DNA of 64,000 nt from Clostridium thermobutyricum DSM 4928 (GTDB lineage: Bacteria; Bacillota; Clostridia; Clostridiales; Clostridiaceae): the NCBI RefSeq assembly GCF_002050515.1, contig NZ_LTAY01000020.1, positions 1 through 64,000 on the forward strand, in the 5' to 3' direction. A program made the translations under genes and the position numbers. The notes beneath the pieces were generated by a model that worked only from the letters and a program-made list of their open reading frames with translations, had not been told where the DNA came from and did no database searches. This document shows positions 52,425 through 60,970 of the stretch, piece after piece (position 1 is the stretch's first letter; every line of letters starts with the position of its first letter).

Positions 52425-53504
52425 ATGCATAAAAAATTATTTATACCTGGTCCAGTTGAAGTACGTAAGGATGTATTAGAAAAAATGGCAACACCTATGA
52501 TAGGTCATAGAAGTGCAGACGCATCATTTTTACAAAGAAGAATAAGTGATAATTTAAGAAAAATTTTCTATACACAAAGTGAAATTCTTTTATCAACTTC
52601 TTCAGGAAGTGGATTAATGGAAGGTGCTATAAGATGTTGTACAGCTAAAAAAGCAGCAGTATTTTCAGTAGGAGCATTCGGGAAAAGATGGTATGAAATG
52701 GCCTTAAATAATAATGTTAAAGCGGACTTATTTGAAGTACCTATGGGAGAAGCCGTAACTCCAGAAATGGTAGATAAAGCATTAAGTACAGGAGAATATG
52801 ATTTAGTAGCTGTAACTCATAATGAGACATCAACTGGAGTTATGAATCCAATTAAAGAAATTGGTAAAGTAGTTAGTAAATATGATGACATTATATTTAT
52901 TGTTGATGCTGTAAGTTCAGCAGTTGGAACTAAAATAGAGGTTGATGAATGGGGAATTGATATATTAATAACTTCTACTCAAAAGGCTATAGGATTACCT
53001 CCTGGAATGTCAATTTGTACTTTTTCAAATAAGGCAAAAGAAAGAGCAGAAAAAGTTCCAAATAGAGGATTCTATTTAGACCTTTTAGCATTATATAAAT
53101 ATATTCAAAAAAAGGATTATCAATATCCTTCAACACCTTCTTTATCACATATGTTTGCACTAGATTACCAGTTAGATTATATATTGAATAAAGAGGGAAT
53201 TGAAAATAGATATGCAAGACATATAGAACTTGCAAAAATGGTTAGAGCATGGGCAAAGAAGCATTTTGAATTATTTGCAGATGAGAAACATCTTTCAAAT
53301 ACAGTAACAGCTATAAAAAATACTAGAGCAATTGAAGTAGGAGCTTTAAATAAAGAATTAGCAGCAAGAGGATTTGCTATTTCAAATGGATATGGAACTC
53401 TTAAAGATAAAACTTTTAGAATAGCTCATATGGCTGATTGTACTATAGAAGATATGAAAGACTTACTAAAAAATATAAATGAAATATTAAAATTAGAAGA
53501 TTAA
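52425..53504 (+). CDS. Class V aminotransferase (phosphoserine / serine-glyoxylate type)
   Basis: A 359-residue PLP enzyme of the alanine-glyoxylate/serine-pyruvate aminotransferase group: FIPGPVEVRKDVLEKM, STSSGSGLMEGAIR, THNETSTGVMNP, FIVDAVSSAVGTKIEVDEWGID, and the PLP lysine Lys187 in TSTQKAIGLPPG. It is followed by SerA (38-base gap), so it most likely acts as the phosphoserine aminotransferase step in place of SerC. GGGGGA precedes the ATG. A serine:glyoxylate role is the alternative. Confidence 0.88.
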   Translation: MHKKLFIPGPVEVRKDVLEKMATPMIGHRSADASFLQRRISDNLRKIFYTQSEILLSTSSGSGLMEGAIRCCTAKKAAVFSVGAFGKRWYEMALNNNVKADLFEVPMGEAVTPEMVDKALSTGEYDLVAVTHNETSTGVMNPIKEIGKVVSKYDDIIFIVDAVSSAVGTKIEVDEWGIDILITSTQKAIGLPPGMSICTFSNKAKERAEKVPNRGFYLDLLALYKYIQKKDYQYPSTPSLSHMFALDYQLDYILNKEGIENRYARHIELAKMVRAWAKKHFELFADEKHLSNTVTAIKNTRAIEVGALNKELAARGFAISNGYGTLKDKTFRIAHMADCTIEDMKDLLKNINEILKLED

Positions 53505-53542
53505 TTTGGGGGAATAATCTTTAATTTAGAGGGGGCTATAAA

Positions 53543-54451
53543 ATGTATAGAGTTTTAACAAATGATGGTTTACAAGCAGGAGCAATTGATAAACTAAAAG
53601 AGCTAGGCATAGAAGTAGTAAACCAACACTTTAATCAAGAAATACTTGGGGAAAAATTAAAGGAATTTGATGCTGTAGTTATAAGATCAGCAACAAAATT
53701 GACAGAAGATGTTTTAAAAGAGGCTAAAGGTGGAAAGCTAAAATTAGCTATTAGAGCAGGAGTAGGAATAGATAATATAGACATAAAATATGCGCAAAGT
53801 ATAGGAATAGATGTCAAAAATACTCCTAATGCTAGTTCAAATTCTGTTGCAGAACTTGCTTTAGGGCATATGTTTGCAGTATCAAGATTCATAGGAATAT
53901 CAAATTTTACTATGAGAAATGGAGAATGGAATAAAAAATTATATCAAGGTAGTGAATTGTCAGGAAAAATACTTGGTATTATTGGTATGGGGAGAATAGG
54001 AAGAAGTTTAGCTAAGAAAGCTGATGCTTTGGGAATGAAAATAATATATTATACTATGGAGGGAAAACATGAAGATTTAAATTATGAATTTTTAAGCTTT
54101 GAAGAGGTACTTAAAAATTCAGATTTCATATCATTACATGTTCCATATGATAAAGAAAAAGGGGCGTTAATTGGGGAAAATGAATTGAACATTATTAAAG
54201 ATGGAGCATATATTATAAATTGTGCTAGGGGAAAAGTTGTTGATGAAAAAGCTCTTTTAGAAGCTTTAAATAGTGGCAAAATTAAAGGGGCAGGAATAGA
54301 TGTTTTTGAAAATGAGCCAACAACAAATAAAGAACTTATAAATAATCCTAGAGTTAGTGTTACACCCCATATTGGAGCAGCAACAGATGAAGCACAAAAT
54401 AGAATAGGTGAAGAAGTTGTGGAAACATTAAAAAATTTCTTTAATATATAA
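53543..54451 (+). CDS. serA: D-3-phosphoglycerate dehydrogenase (short form)
   Basis: A 302-residue D-2-hydroxyacid dehydrogenase: IRAGVGIDNIDIKYAQ, NAD motif GIIGMGRIGRSLAKKA, CARGKVVDEKALLEAL, and catalytic His in TPHIGAATDEA. It oxidises 3-phosphoglycerate, the first step of serine synthesis. It lacks the C-terminal ACT domain of long SerA, so feedback control by serine is not expected through that domain. It is second in a group with an aminotransferase and a DUF1015 protein. Confidence 0.92.
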   Translation: MYRVLTNDGLQAGAIDKLKELGIEVVNQHFNQEILGEKLKEFDAVVIRSATKLTEDVLKEAKGGKLKLAIRAGVGIDNIDIKYAQSIGIDVKNTPNASSNSVAELALGHMFAVSRFIGISNFTMRNGEWNKKLYQGSELSGKILGIIGMGRIGRSLAKKADALGMKIIYYTMEGKHEDLNYEFLSFEEVLKNSDFISLHVPYDKEKGALIGENELNIIKDGAYIINCARGKVVDEKALLEALNSGKIKGAGIDVFENEPTTNKELINNPRVSVTPHIGAATDEAQNRIGEEVVETLKNFFNI

Positions 54452-54482
54452 CTTAAACTATAGAAATATAGTTTTAAAATTG

Positions 54483-54552
54483 GGGGTAAAGCATAAACCT
54501 TTTGAAATCTATTAGATTGAAAAATTACGAATGAGGGTTTATACTTTGCCCC
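54483..54552 (+). repeat. Long inverted repeat between serA and DUF1015 gene
   Basis: The 17-base arms ggggtaaagcataaacc (54483-54499) and ggtttatactttgcccc (54536-54552) pair with one G.T and one mismatch. Inside, aatct-att-agatt makes a smaller hairpin. The result is a stem with a branched top. A weak 'taaaata' follows, so it is at best a poor terminator; it may be a structured leader of the next gene, 58 bases on. Confidence 0.6.
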
Positions 54553-54609
54553 TAAAATATTTAAATAAAGATTTATAATAAAATTGAAATATAAATAGGA
54601 GGTTTTTTT

Positions 54610-55851
54610 ATGGCAAAAATAAAAGGTTTTAAAGGAATAAGACCGGTTATAGAATTAGCATCAAAAATTGCGGCACTTCCTTATGATGTAATGGATAGTG
54701 ATGAAGCAAGAGAAAGAGTTTTAGGAAATAAATACTCATTTTTACATGTTGATAAAGCTGAAATAGACTTAGATAAAGATATTGATATACATGATAAAAG
54801 AGTTTATGAAAAAGCTAGAGATAATCTTAAAGAGATGATTGATAAAAAATATTTTATACAAGATAAATCAGATTGTCTTTATATATATAGACAAATTATG
54901 GATGGAAGAGCTCAAACTGGATTAGTATTTTGTGCGTCAATAGATGATTATCTAAATAATGTTATAAAGAAACATGAGTTTACAAGAGAAGAAAAAGAAC
55001 AAGACAGAATAAATCATGTAGATTATTGTAATGCCAATACAGGACCTATTTTTTTAACTTATAGAGAAGATGAGATAATATCAGCTGTTATAAATGCGTG
55101 GAGTAATAGAGAAGCTGAATATGATTTTTATGCAGATGATGGAATAAGGCATATAGTATGGGTAATAGATAATCCAATAATAGTTAGAGAAATAGTTGAA
55201 TTATTTAAAAGTGTAAAATACATGTATATAGCTGATGGACACCATAGGACAGCTTCAGCTGCAAAAGTTGGGTTAATGAGAAGAGAGGAAAATCCAAATT
55301 ATACAGGAGAAGAAGAATTTAATTATTTCTTAGCTGTTGCCTTTCCAGATAAAGATTTAATGGTTATGGATTACAATAGAGTTGTTAAAGATTTAAATGG
55401 GTATTCTAAATATGAGTTTTTAGAAAAAGTTTCAGAAAAATTTAATATAGAAAAATGTAAAAATAATGATGGATTTAAGCCAACAGAAAAACACACTTTT
55501 GGAATGTGTATAAAAGGAGAATGGTATAAAATTTCAGCTAAAGAAGGAAGCTTTAATGAAAATGATCCAATTGAAAGATTAGATGTTTCAATACTTCAAG
55601 AAAATATTTTAACACCTATATTAGGTATAGAAGATGTTAGAAAATCAGAAAGAATAGATTTTATAGGTGGTATAAGAGGGATAAAAGAAATAAATAAAAG
55701 AATAGATAAAGATATGCAAGTAGGTTTTTCAATGTATCCAACAGAGATAAGTGATATAATGGCGGTTGCAGATATGGGAAAAGTTATGCCACCAAAATCA
55801 ACTTGGTTTGAACCAAAGCTTAGAAGTGGGTTATTTATACATCATTTATAA
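54610..55851 (+). CDS. DUF1015 family protein, serine-associated
   Basis: A 413-residue protein of the DUF1015 family, beginning IKGFKGIRPVIELASKIAALPYDVMDSDEARERV and containing YIADGHHRTASAAKVG near the middle. The DGHHR motif is like that of ParB/Srx-fold serine kinases (SerK), suggesting nucleotide- or phosphate-dependent chemistry on serine. DUF1015 genes often accompany serA and an aminotransferase, as here. A role in making serine from phosphoserine, or the reverse, is inferred; no classic serB is adjacent. AGGAGG precedes the ATG. Confidence 0.85.
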   Translation: MAKIKGFKGIRPVIELASKIAALPYDVMDSDEARERVLGNKYSFLHVDKAEIDLDKDIDIHDKRVYEKARDNLKEMIDKKYFIQDKSDCLYIYRQIMDGRAQTGLVFCASIDDYLNNVIKKHEFTREEKEQDRINHVDYCNANTGPIFLTYREDEIISAVINAWSNREAEYDFYADDGIRHIVWVIDNPIIVREIVELFKSVKYMYIADGHHRTASAAKVGLMRREENPNYTGEEEFNYFLAVAFPDKDLMVMDYNRVVKDLNGYSKYEFLEKVSEKFNIEKCKNNDGFKPTEKHTFGMCIKGEWYKISAKEGSFNENDPIERLDVSILQENILTPILGIEDVRKSERIDFIGGIRGIKEINKRIDKDMQVGFSMYPTEISDIMAVADMGKVMPPKSTWFEPKLRSGLFIHHL

Positions 55852-56032
55852 ATTTCACTTAAATTTAACAGTAATTCATTTGATATGGTAAATTTGATTT
55901 AAAAATCTATAGAATTCCAATAAAAATATGAAGAAAAAGTTTTAAATTAATAAAAGTGACATTAATTGTAACAAAAAGTAGTGTTATAATTTATATTATA
56001 AATAAAAACAGAGTGGATAAGGATAACAAGTG

Positions 56033-56350
56033 ATGAAAGTTGTAGATTTAAAAAATATAAAATTTAATGAATGTAAAACATATGAAAAATCAGCTAAAAT
56101 GCAATATAGCTTACAACAAAAAGAAGTAACACCTATTGATAAGGTGAAAATGAAAAAAATAACTTATAGACAAAAGCAAAGAATTGCTCCAGTAAAGCAT
56201 AAAACAATAAGCAGTAAACTTAGTTATAAGAAGAGAAATGGAGATGCTTATACAGTAGGAGAAATAATATTAATAGTTCTTATTGTATTATTAGTAATCG
56301 GAATAATAATAGCTGGAGCAACAATATTTCTTAACTATAGTTTAAGATAA
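56033..56350 (+). CDS. Small membrane protein with basic cytoplasmic head
   Basis: A 105-residue protein: a lysine/glutamine-rich soluble part (about 1-74, many KKI, RQKQR and KHK runs) and a C-terminal helix (about 77-99, EIILIVLIVLLVIGIIIAGA). Predicted to sit in the membrane with its basic part inside. No family recognised. AAGGA lies upstream of both GTG (56030) and ATG (56033); I chose the ATG. A terminator follows. Confidence 0.65.
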   Translation: MKVVDLKNIKFNECKTYEKSAKMQYSLQQKEVTPIDKVKMKKITYRQKQRIAPVKHKTISSKLSYKKRNGDAYTVGEIILIVLIVLLVIGIIIAGATIFLNYSLR

Positions 56351-56362
56351 TGATTTATTTTT

Positions 56363-56389
56363 AAGAACATCTAAGGATGTTCTTTTTTT
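56363..56389 (+). terminator. Terminator after the small membrane protein
   Basis: A 9-bp stem (aagaacatc / gatgttctt) is followed by seven T. Confidence 0.85.
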
Positions 56390-56516
56390 ATAATCTAATA
56401 TTTTATATATTATAAATAATTTACAAAAGAAATGTACAAAAAATATTCTAAATATACAATGACTTAAATTTATAAATGATATAATTTAGATAATATTTGA
56501 TAGGGAGATGAGTAAT

Positions 56517-58370
56517 TTGGAATCGATTCAAAATTTTTATGAGAATAAAATAACTAGAGAAGCTATACATCATATACCAAAAAGTAATTATTCATATGGA
56601 TATGACAAAGATACTCTTCATTTAAGAATAAAAACTAAAAAAGGTGAAATAAAAAAAGCAGAATTAAGAATTGGAGATCCATATGATTGGGATCAAGGTG
56701 GATGTGATGGTGGAAATATGAATAGTACAGGAGGATCATGGACAGGTGGAAATACTTATCCTATGAGAAAAGAAGTTGAAACTGAATATTTTGATCATTG
56801 GATAGCAGAATTTAAACCACCAAAAAAGAGAGCGAGATATGCATTTATATTACAAGGAAAAAATGAAAAAATATTATATACAGAAAAAAGAATTCATCAA
56901 TTAGGAACAAAAGATGATATGAGAATATTATCTAGAATAAATGATTTTTATTGCTTTCCATATTTAAATAATATAGATGTACCTAAAGCACCAAAATGGG
57001 CTAAAGATACTATTTGGTATCAAATATTTCCAGACAGATTTAATAATGGTGATTCATCTATAAATCCTAAGAATGTTATGCCTTGGGGGACTGAACCAAC
57101 AGAACATAATTTTATGGGTGGAGATTTAAGAGGAATAATAAATAAATTAGATTATTTTTTAGAACTTGGAATTAATGGATTATATTTTTGTCCAATTTTT
57201 AAAGCAACACAAAATCATAGATATGACACTATTGATTATATGGAGATAGATCCAGCACTAGGAACTAAAGAAGATTTTAAAGAATTAATAGAAAAGGCAC
57301 ATAAAAAAGGAATTAAAATAATGTTAGATGCAGTGTTTAATCATATGGGCTATTTTTCATATCAATGGCAAGATGTAATATTAAATGGAGAAAAATCAAA
57401 ATATAAAGATTGGTTTCATATAAATAAATTTCCTGTAGTAGATAAACCTTTTGAAGAATTAGATGGCAGAAATTTAAATTACGAAACTTTTGGAAGAACA
57501 CCTTTAATGCCAAAATTAAATACAGAAAACAAAGAAGTAGTAGAGTATTTATTAAATGTAGCAGAATATTGGAGCAAAGAAATGAAGATAGATGCATGGA
57601 GGCTTGATGTTTGTAATGAAGTTGACCATGTATTTTGGAGAAAATTTAGAGAAAGAGTTTTATTAGCTAATCCTGAAACTTATATATTAGGAGAAGTATG
57701 GCATGATGGATTGCCATGGTTAATGGGAGATCAATTTGATGCAGTAATGAATTATCCTCTTGGAGATGCTATAAAAGATTACTTTGTAACAAATTATATG
57801 GATGCAGAAAAATTTAAATATATGATTAATCAAATATCAGTTAATTATCCAATGCAAGTAGTCGAATCAACTTTTAATTTATTAGATAGTCATGACACTC
57901 CAAGAATTTTAACTGTTGCAAATGGAAATAAAGATAAAGTGAAATTAGCATTCTTATTTATGTTTACTCAAGTTGGAGCACCTTGTATATATTATGGAAC
58001 TGAAGTAGGGATGGAAGGAAACCAAGGAATGGGGCAAGAATTTCATAGAAGATGTATGATATGGGATGAAAGTAAGCAAGATAAAGAAATGTTTAAATTC
58101 ATACAAAGATTAATTAATATAAAAAAAGAATACAAACAATTTTCTTCAGTTAATATTGATTGGATACAAGCTAAAAAAGATAGTGATATTTTGATTTATA
58201 AAAAAGAAAATATAACTATAATAATAAATAATTCAAATAAAAAAGTTGAAGTTAAATTACCTGAATATCTAAAAAACTCTAGAGGAAAAGATTTATTTAA
58301 ACTAGAAAATATAGATTTTATAGAGAACTTAAATTTAAATGCTTATGATTTTAAGGTAATATTAAGTTAA
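56517..58370 (+). CDS. GH13 neopullulanase / cyclomaltodextrinase-like enzyme
   Basis: A 617-residue glycosidase: N-terminal CBM34-like domain (about 1-130), then the GH13 barrel with IWYQIFPDRFNNGD, DAVFNHMG, catalytic Asp in WRLDVCNEVDH, acid Glu in ILGEVWHDG, and LLDSHDTPR, then a short C-terminal beta domain. The set fits GH13_20 enzymes acting on cyclodextrins, pullulan or maltodextrins. No signal peptide, so it acts inside the cell on imported oligosaccharides. I chose TTG at 56517, nine bases after AGGGAG; the ATG at 56508 touches that site. Confidence 0.92.
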   Translation: MESIQNFYENKITREAIHHIPKSNYSYGYDKDTLHLRIKTKKGEIKKAELRIGDPYDWDQGGCDGGNMNSTGGSWTGGNTYPMRKEVETEYFDHWIAEFKPPKKRARYAFILQGKNEKILYTEKRIHQLGTKDDMRILSRINDFYCFPYLNNIDVPKAPKWAKDTIWYQIFPDRFNNGDSSINPKNVMPWGTEPTEHNFMGGDLRGIINKLDYFLELGINGLYFCPIFKATQNHRYDTIDYMEIDPALGTKEDFKELIEKAHKKGIKIMLDAVFNHMGYFSYQWQDVILNGEKSKYKDWFHINKFPVVDKPFEELDGRNLNYETFGRTPLMPKLNTENKEVVEYLLNVAEYWSKEMKIDAWRLDVCNEVDHVFWRKFRERVLLANPETYILGEVWHDGLPWLMGDQFDAVMNYPLGDAIKDYFVTNYMDAEKFKYMINQISVNYPMQVVESTFNLLDSHDTPRILTVANGNKDKVKLAFLFMFTQVGAPCIYYGTEVGMEGNQGMGQEFHRRCMIWDESKQDKEMFKFIQRLINIKKEYKQFSSVNIDWIQAKKDSDILIYKKENITIIINNSNKKVEVKLPEYLKNSRGKDLFKLENIDFIENLNLNAYDFKVILS

Positions 58371-58379
58371 TAAAATATT

Positions 58380-58428
58380 GATAATTATCATAAAAGTAAC
58401 ACTGAAATTTATGATAATTATCTTTTTT
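58380..58428 (+). terminator. Terminator after GH13 gene
   Basis: A perfect 15-bp stem (gataattatcataaa / tttatgataattatc) with a 13-base loop is followed by six T. Confidence 0.92.
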
Positions 58429-58478
58429 ATAGAAAGATAATTAAATTTTTAACAATGTGTAAATGTTTTCCTTTTAGG

Positions 58479-58487
58479 TGGTATATT
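58479..58487 (+). promoter_or_regulatory. Extended -10 promoter of the CoA-transferase leader
   Basis: TGGTATATT fits TGnTATAnT, with a weak TGTAAA 17 bases before the hexamer. Transcription would start near 58494 and give a ~130-base leader. Confidence 0.5.
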
Positions 58488-58515
58488 CACAAAAATAGAG
58501 TTAAAATAGAGATAT

Positions 58516-58596
58516 AGAAAATCGAAAAATTTTTACGCATGAGAGAATTAGAGTTGCGTATTTTCTAATGAAAATAGAAAATACGTGACTCTTTTT
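58516..58596 (+). promoter_or_regulatory. Attenuator-like two-state leader of the CoA-transferase gene
   Basis: The terminator-type hairpin has 17-base arms at 58550-58566 and 58576-58592 (two G.T pairs), a 9-base loop and then TTTTT. Its left arm contains tgcgtattttct, which can pair instead with agaaaat (58516-58522) plus acgca (58535-58539) upstream. The two folds exclude each other, as in attenuators and riboswitches. The ligand or factor is unknown, and no known riboswitch core is evident. Confidence 0.6.
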
Positions 58597-58626
58597 CGTT
58601 AGATTCAAGTATTGGAGGTAAGTTGT

Positions 58627-59922
58627 ATGGAGTACTTAAATTCTTATAATGAAAAACTAATAACAGTAGAAGAGGCTATTAATTTAGTAAAATCAAATGA
58701 TGAAATAGTATGTTCACTTGGTCCTTGTGAGCCACAAAAATTTTTAAATAGCCTATATAAGATTAAAAACAGGGTAGAAAATGTTAATATTATAACAATG
58801 TTGAGTTTGAATAAATATGAATATAATACTAATGAAGAAATGAGAGGACATTTTTTTAATGAATCATTATTTATGGGAGGTCCTGCAAGACAATCACAAG
58901 AAGTTGAGCTTTGTTCATATATTCCAACTCATTTAAGATATTCAGCCACTAGAAGACTTAAATATAGAAAACCAAATATTTTTGTTGGAGCAGTTTCACC
59001 AATGGACAAACATGGATTTTTTTCATTGTCATTATCTTTAGTTTATGAAAGAGAAAATATAGAAAATGCAGATATAGTAATACTAGAAGTAAATAAAAAT
59101 TTACCTAGAGTACATGGAGATACTCAAATTCATATAAGTGAAGTTGATTACTTGATAGAAAGTGATTACAAAATACCAGAATTACCAATTAAGAAGCCTT
59201 GTGAAAAAGAACATATAATAGGAAAATATATTGCTGATTTAGTAGAAGATGGTTCAACTATTCAATTGGGAATTGGGGGAATACCTAATGCTGTAGCAGA
59301 AGCACTAAAAACAAAGAAAAACTTAGGTGTTCATACAGAAATGATTACTGAGGGAATAGTAGATTTATTTAATTCAGGTGCAATAACAAATAGTGAAAAG
59401 ACTATTCATAAAAATAAAATAGTAGGAACATTTGCATTAGGAAGTAAAAAATTATATGACTTTTTAGATGATAATCCTTGTGTAGAGTTAAAAAGATGTT
59501 CTTATGTAAATGATCCATATATAATATCACAAAATAAAAAAATGGTTTCTATAAATACTGCATTGGCAGTTGATTTAACAGGACAATGTTCTTCTGAAAG
59601 TTTTGGACTTACTCAATATAGTGGAACAGGTGGACAAAGTGATACAGGAATAGGAGCTTTTATGTCAGAAGATGGAAAATCAATAATAGCACTGAAATCT
59701 ACAGTGAAAAATGACACAATTTCAACTATATGTCTAGAACATAAGCCAGGATCAGCTATATCTTTTTCTAGAAATGATGTAGATTATGTTGTAACTGAAT
59801 ATGGAATTGCTAATTTAACAGGAAAAAGTATAAGAGATAGAGCTGAAAGTTTAATAAAAATAGCACATCCTAAATTTAGAGATGAGCTTAGAAAAAGTGC
59901 AATAGAAAATAAATTAATATAA
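58627..59922 (+). CDS. Acetyl-CoA hydrolase/CoA-transferase family protein
   Basis: A 431-residue enzyme of the Cat/4-hydroxybutyrate CoA-transferase family: FMGGPARQ, GDTQIHISEVDYLIE, IQLGIGGIPNAVAEAL, VHTEMITEGIVDLF (presumed catalytic Glu), YSGTGGQSDTG, and the C-terminal YVVTEYGIANLTGKSIRDRAESLIKIAHP. It moves CoA between acyl groups such as butyrate, 4-hydroxybutyrate or acetate; the acid cannot be named. I chose the ATG at 58627, eight bases after GGAGG; the TTG at 58612 would include the ribosome site. The leader carries an attenuator-like switch. Confidence 0.9.
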   Translation: MEYLNSYNEKLITVEEAINLVKSNDEIVCSLGPCEPQKFLNSLYKIKNRVENVNIITMLSLNKYEYNTNEEMRGHFFNESLFMGGPARQSQEVELCSYIPTHLRYSATRRLKYRKPNIFVGAVSPMDKHGFFSLSLSLVYERENIENADIVILEVNKNLPRVHGDTQIHISEVDYLIESDYKIPELPIKKPCEKEHIIGKYIADLVEDGSTIQLGIGGIPNAVAEALKTKKNLGVHTEMITEGIVDLFNSGAITNSEKTIHKNKIVGTFALGSKKLYDFLDDNPCVELKRCSYVNDPYIISQNKKMVSINTALAVDLTGQCSSESFGLTQYSGTGGQSDTGIGAFMSEDGKSIIALKSTVKNDTISTICLEHKPGSAISFSRNDVDYVVTEYGIANLTGKSIRDRAESLIKIAHPKFRDELRKSAIENKLI

Positions 59923-59940
59923 AAATAAGAGGTGGTAAAA

Positions 59941-60105
59941 ATGGATAAAGAGATGGAAAGGCAAATGCTTAAAATGAGCAAACAATTAAAAAATATACAA
60001 GCATTAATAGAAAGTACCCATCATTCTGATGAAACAGCAAGTTATATTGGAGAATATTATATTGATAATGTAATACAAACTGCAAGTGAAATAATGGGAG
60101 ATTAA
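59941..60105 (+). CDS. 54-residue hypothetical protein
   Basis: A short gene 18 bases after the CoA-transferase with a clear AGAGGTGG ribosome site. The product is helical and polar: MDKEMERQMLKMSKQLKNIQ, then ALIESTHHSDETASYIGEYY and a DNVIQTASEIMGD end. It has a His-His pair, no Cys and no membrane segment. It probably shares the CoA-transferase transcript. Unknown family. Confidence 0.65.
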   Translation: MDKEMERQMLKMSKQLKNIQALIESTHHSDETASYIGEYYIDNVIQTASEIMGD

Positions 60106-60196
60106 TCTAATAACAGAAATATCTAAATATTTTAGATAATTATTTAAGAATAAATGTTAAAATGAAAATAGCATAATATTAAAAATGAATTTTAAT

Positions 60197-60228
60197 AAAA
60201 GGAGTGTATTTATACACTCCTTTTAACT
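60197..60228 (+). terminator. Terminator before the response regulator
   Basis: A 12-bp perfect stem (aaaaggagtgta / tacactcctttt) with a 4-base loop; the T-run is short, so strength is uncertain. Confidence 0.65.
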
Positions 60229-60292
60229 GTGTAAAAATAATAAAATATTTATGGTATAATTATATAAAATTTCAAGAAAGAGGAATAATGTA

Positions 60293-60964
60293 ATGAGTAG
60301 TAAAATTTTTATTATAGAAGATGACGAAAAAATAAGAAATGAATTAACTTCTTTTTTAAAGAAATATAATTACAATGTAAGTTTTTCTATAGATTTTGAA
60401 AACATAATTGAAGAAATATTTAAAGAGAATCCAGACATTGTTTTATTAGATATAAACTTACCATATTATGATGGTTACTACATTTGTAGAGAAATAAGAA
60501 GAAAAAGTAATATTCCTATCATAATAGTAACAAGTAGAAATAGTGAATTAGATGAGCTTATGAGCATGAATTTAGGTGCAGATGATTTTGTTACTAAGCC
60601 ATACAATACTCAAATACTTTTAGCAAGAATAGAATCTGTACTTAGAAGAACTTATTCAAATATTATAAAAAGTGAATTAAGCTGTAGAGATTTAAAATAT
60701 AGTATGGAAAAAAGCACGGCGTACTATAATTCAAATAGTGTAGAGTTAACTAAAAATGAAAATAGAATTTTAAATGAGCTTATTAAAAACAAAGGAAATA
60801 TAGTATCAAGAGACAATATAATAAAAGCTTTATGGCAAACTAATGAGTTTGTTGATGAAAACACTTTAACTGTTAATGTAAATAGACTTAGAAAAAAACT
60901 TGAAAGCATAGGAGCTAGTGATTATTTAAAAACTAAGAGAGGACAAGGCTATGTATTAGCTTAA
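60293..60964 (+). CDS. BceR-like response regulator
   Basis: A 223-residue OmpR-family regulator: receiver with EDDEKIR, phospho-Asp53 (LLDINLPYYDG) and TKPYNTQ, then a winged helix ending YLKTKRGQGYVLA. With the kinase 6 bases downstream and an ABC pair behind, this is a BceRS-type system, which senses bacitracin-like peptides through flux of the transporter. A GAAAGAGGA ribosome site precedes the ATG. A matching BceR-type box lies before the ABC genes. Confidence 0.9.
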   Translation: MSSKIFIIEDDEKIRNELTSFLKKYNYNVSFSIDFENIIEEIFKENPDIVLLDINLPYYDGYYICREIRRKSNIPIIIVTSRNSELDELMSMNLGADDFVTKPYNTQILLARIESVLRRTYSNIIKSELSCRDLKYSMEKSTAYYNSNSVELTKNENRILNELIKNKGNIVSRDNIIKALWQTNEFVDENTLTVNVNRLRKKLESIGASDYLKTKRGQGYVLA

Positions 60965-60970
60965 CTTATT

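Noticed and set aside
54483..54552. T-box leader for serine genes
   Set aside because: No T-box sequence or specifier-loop architecture; the element also lies between genes rather than before the operon.
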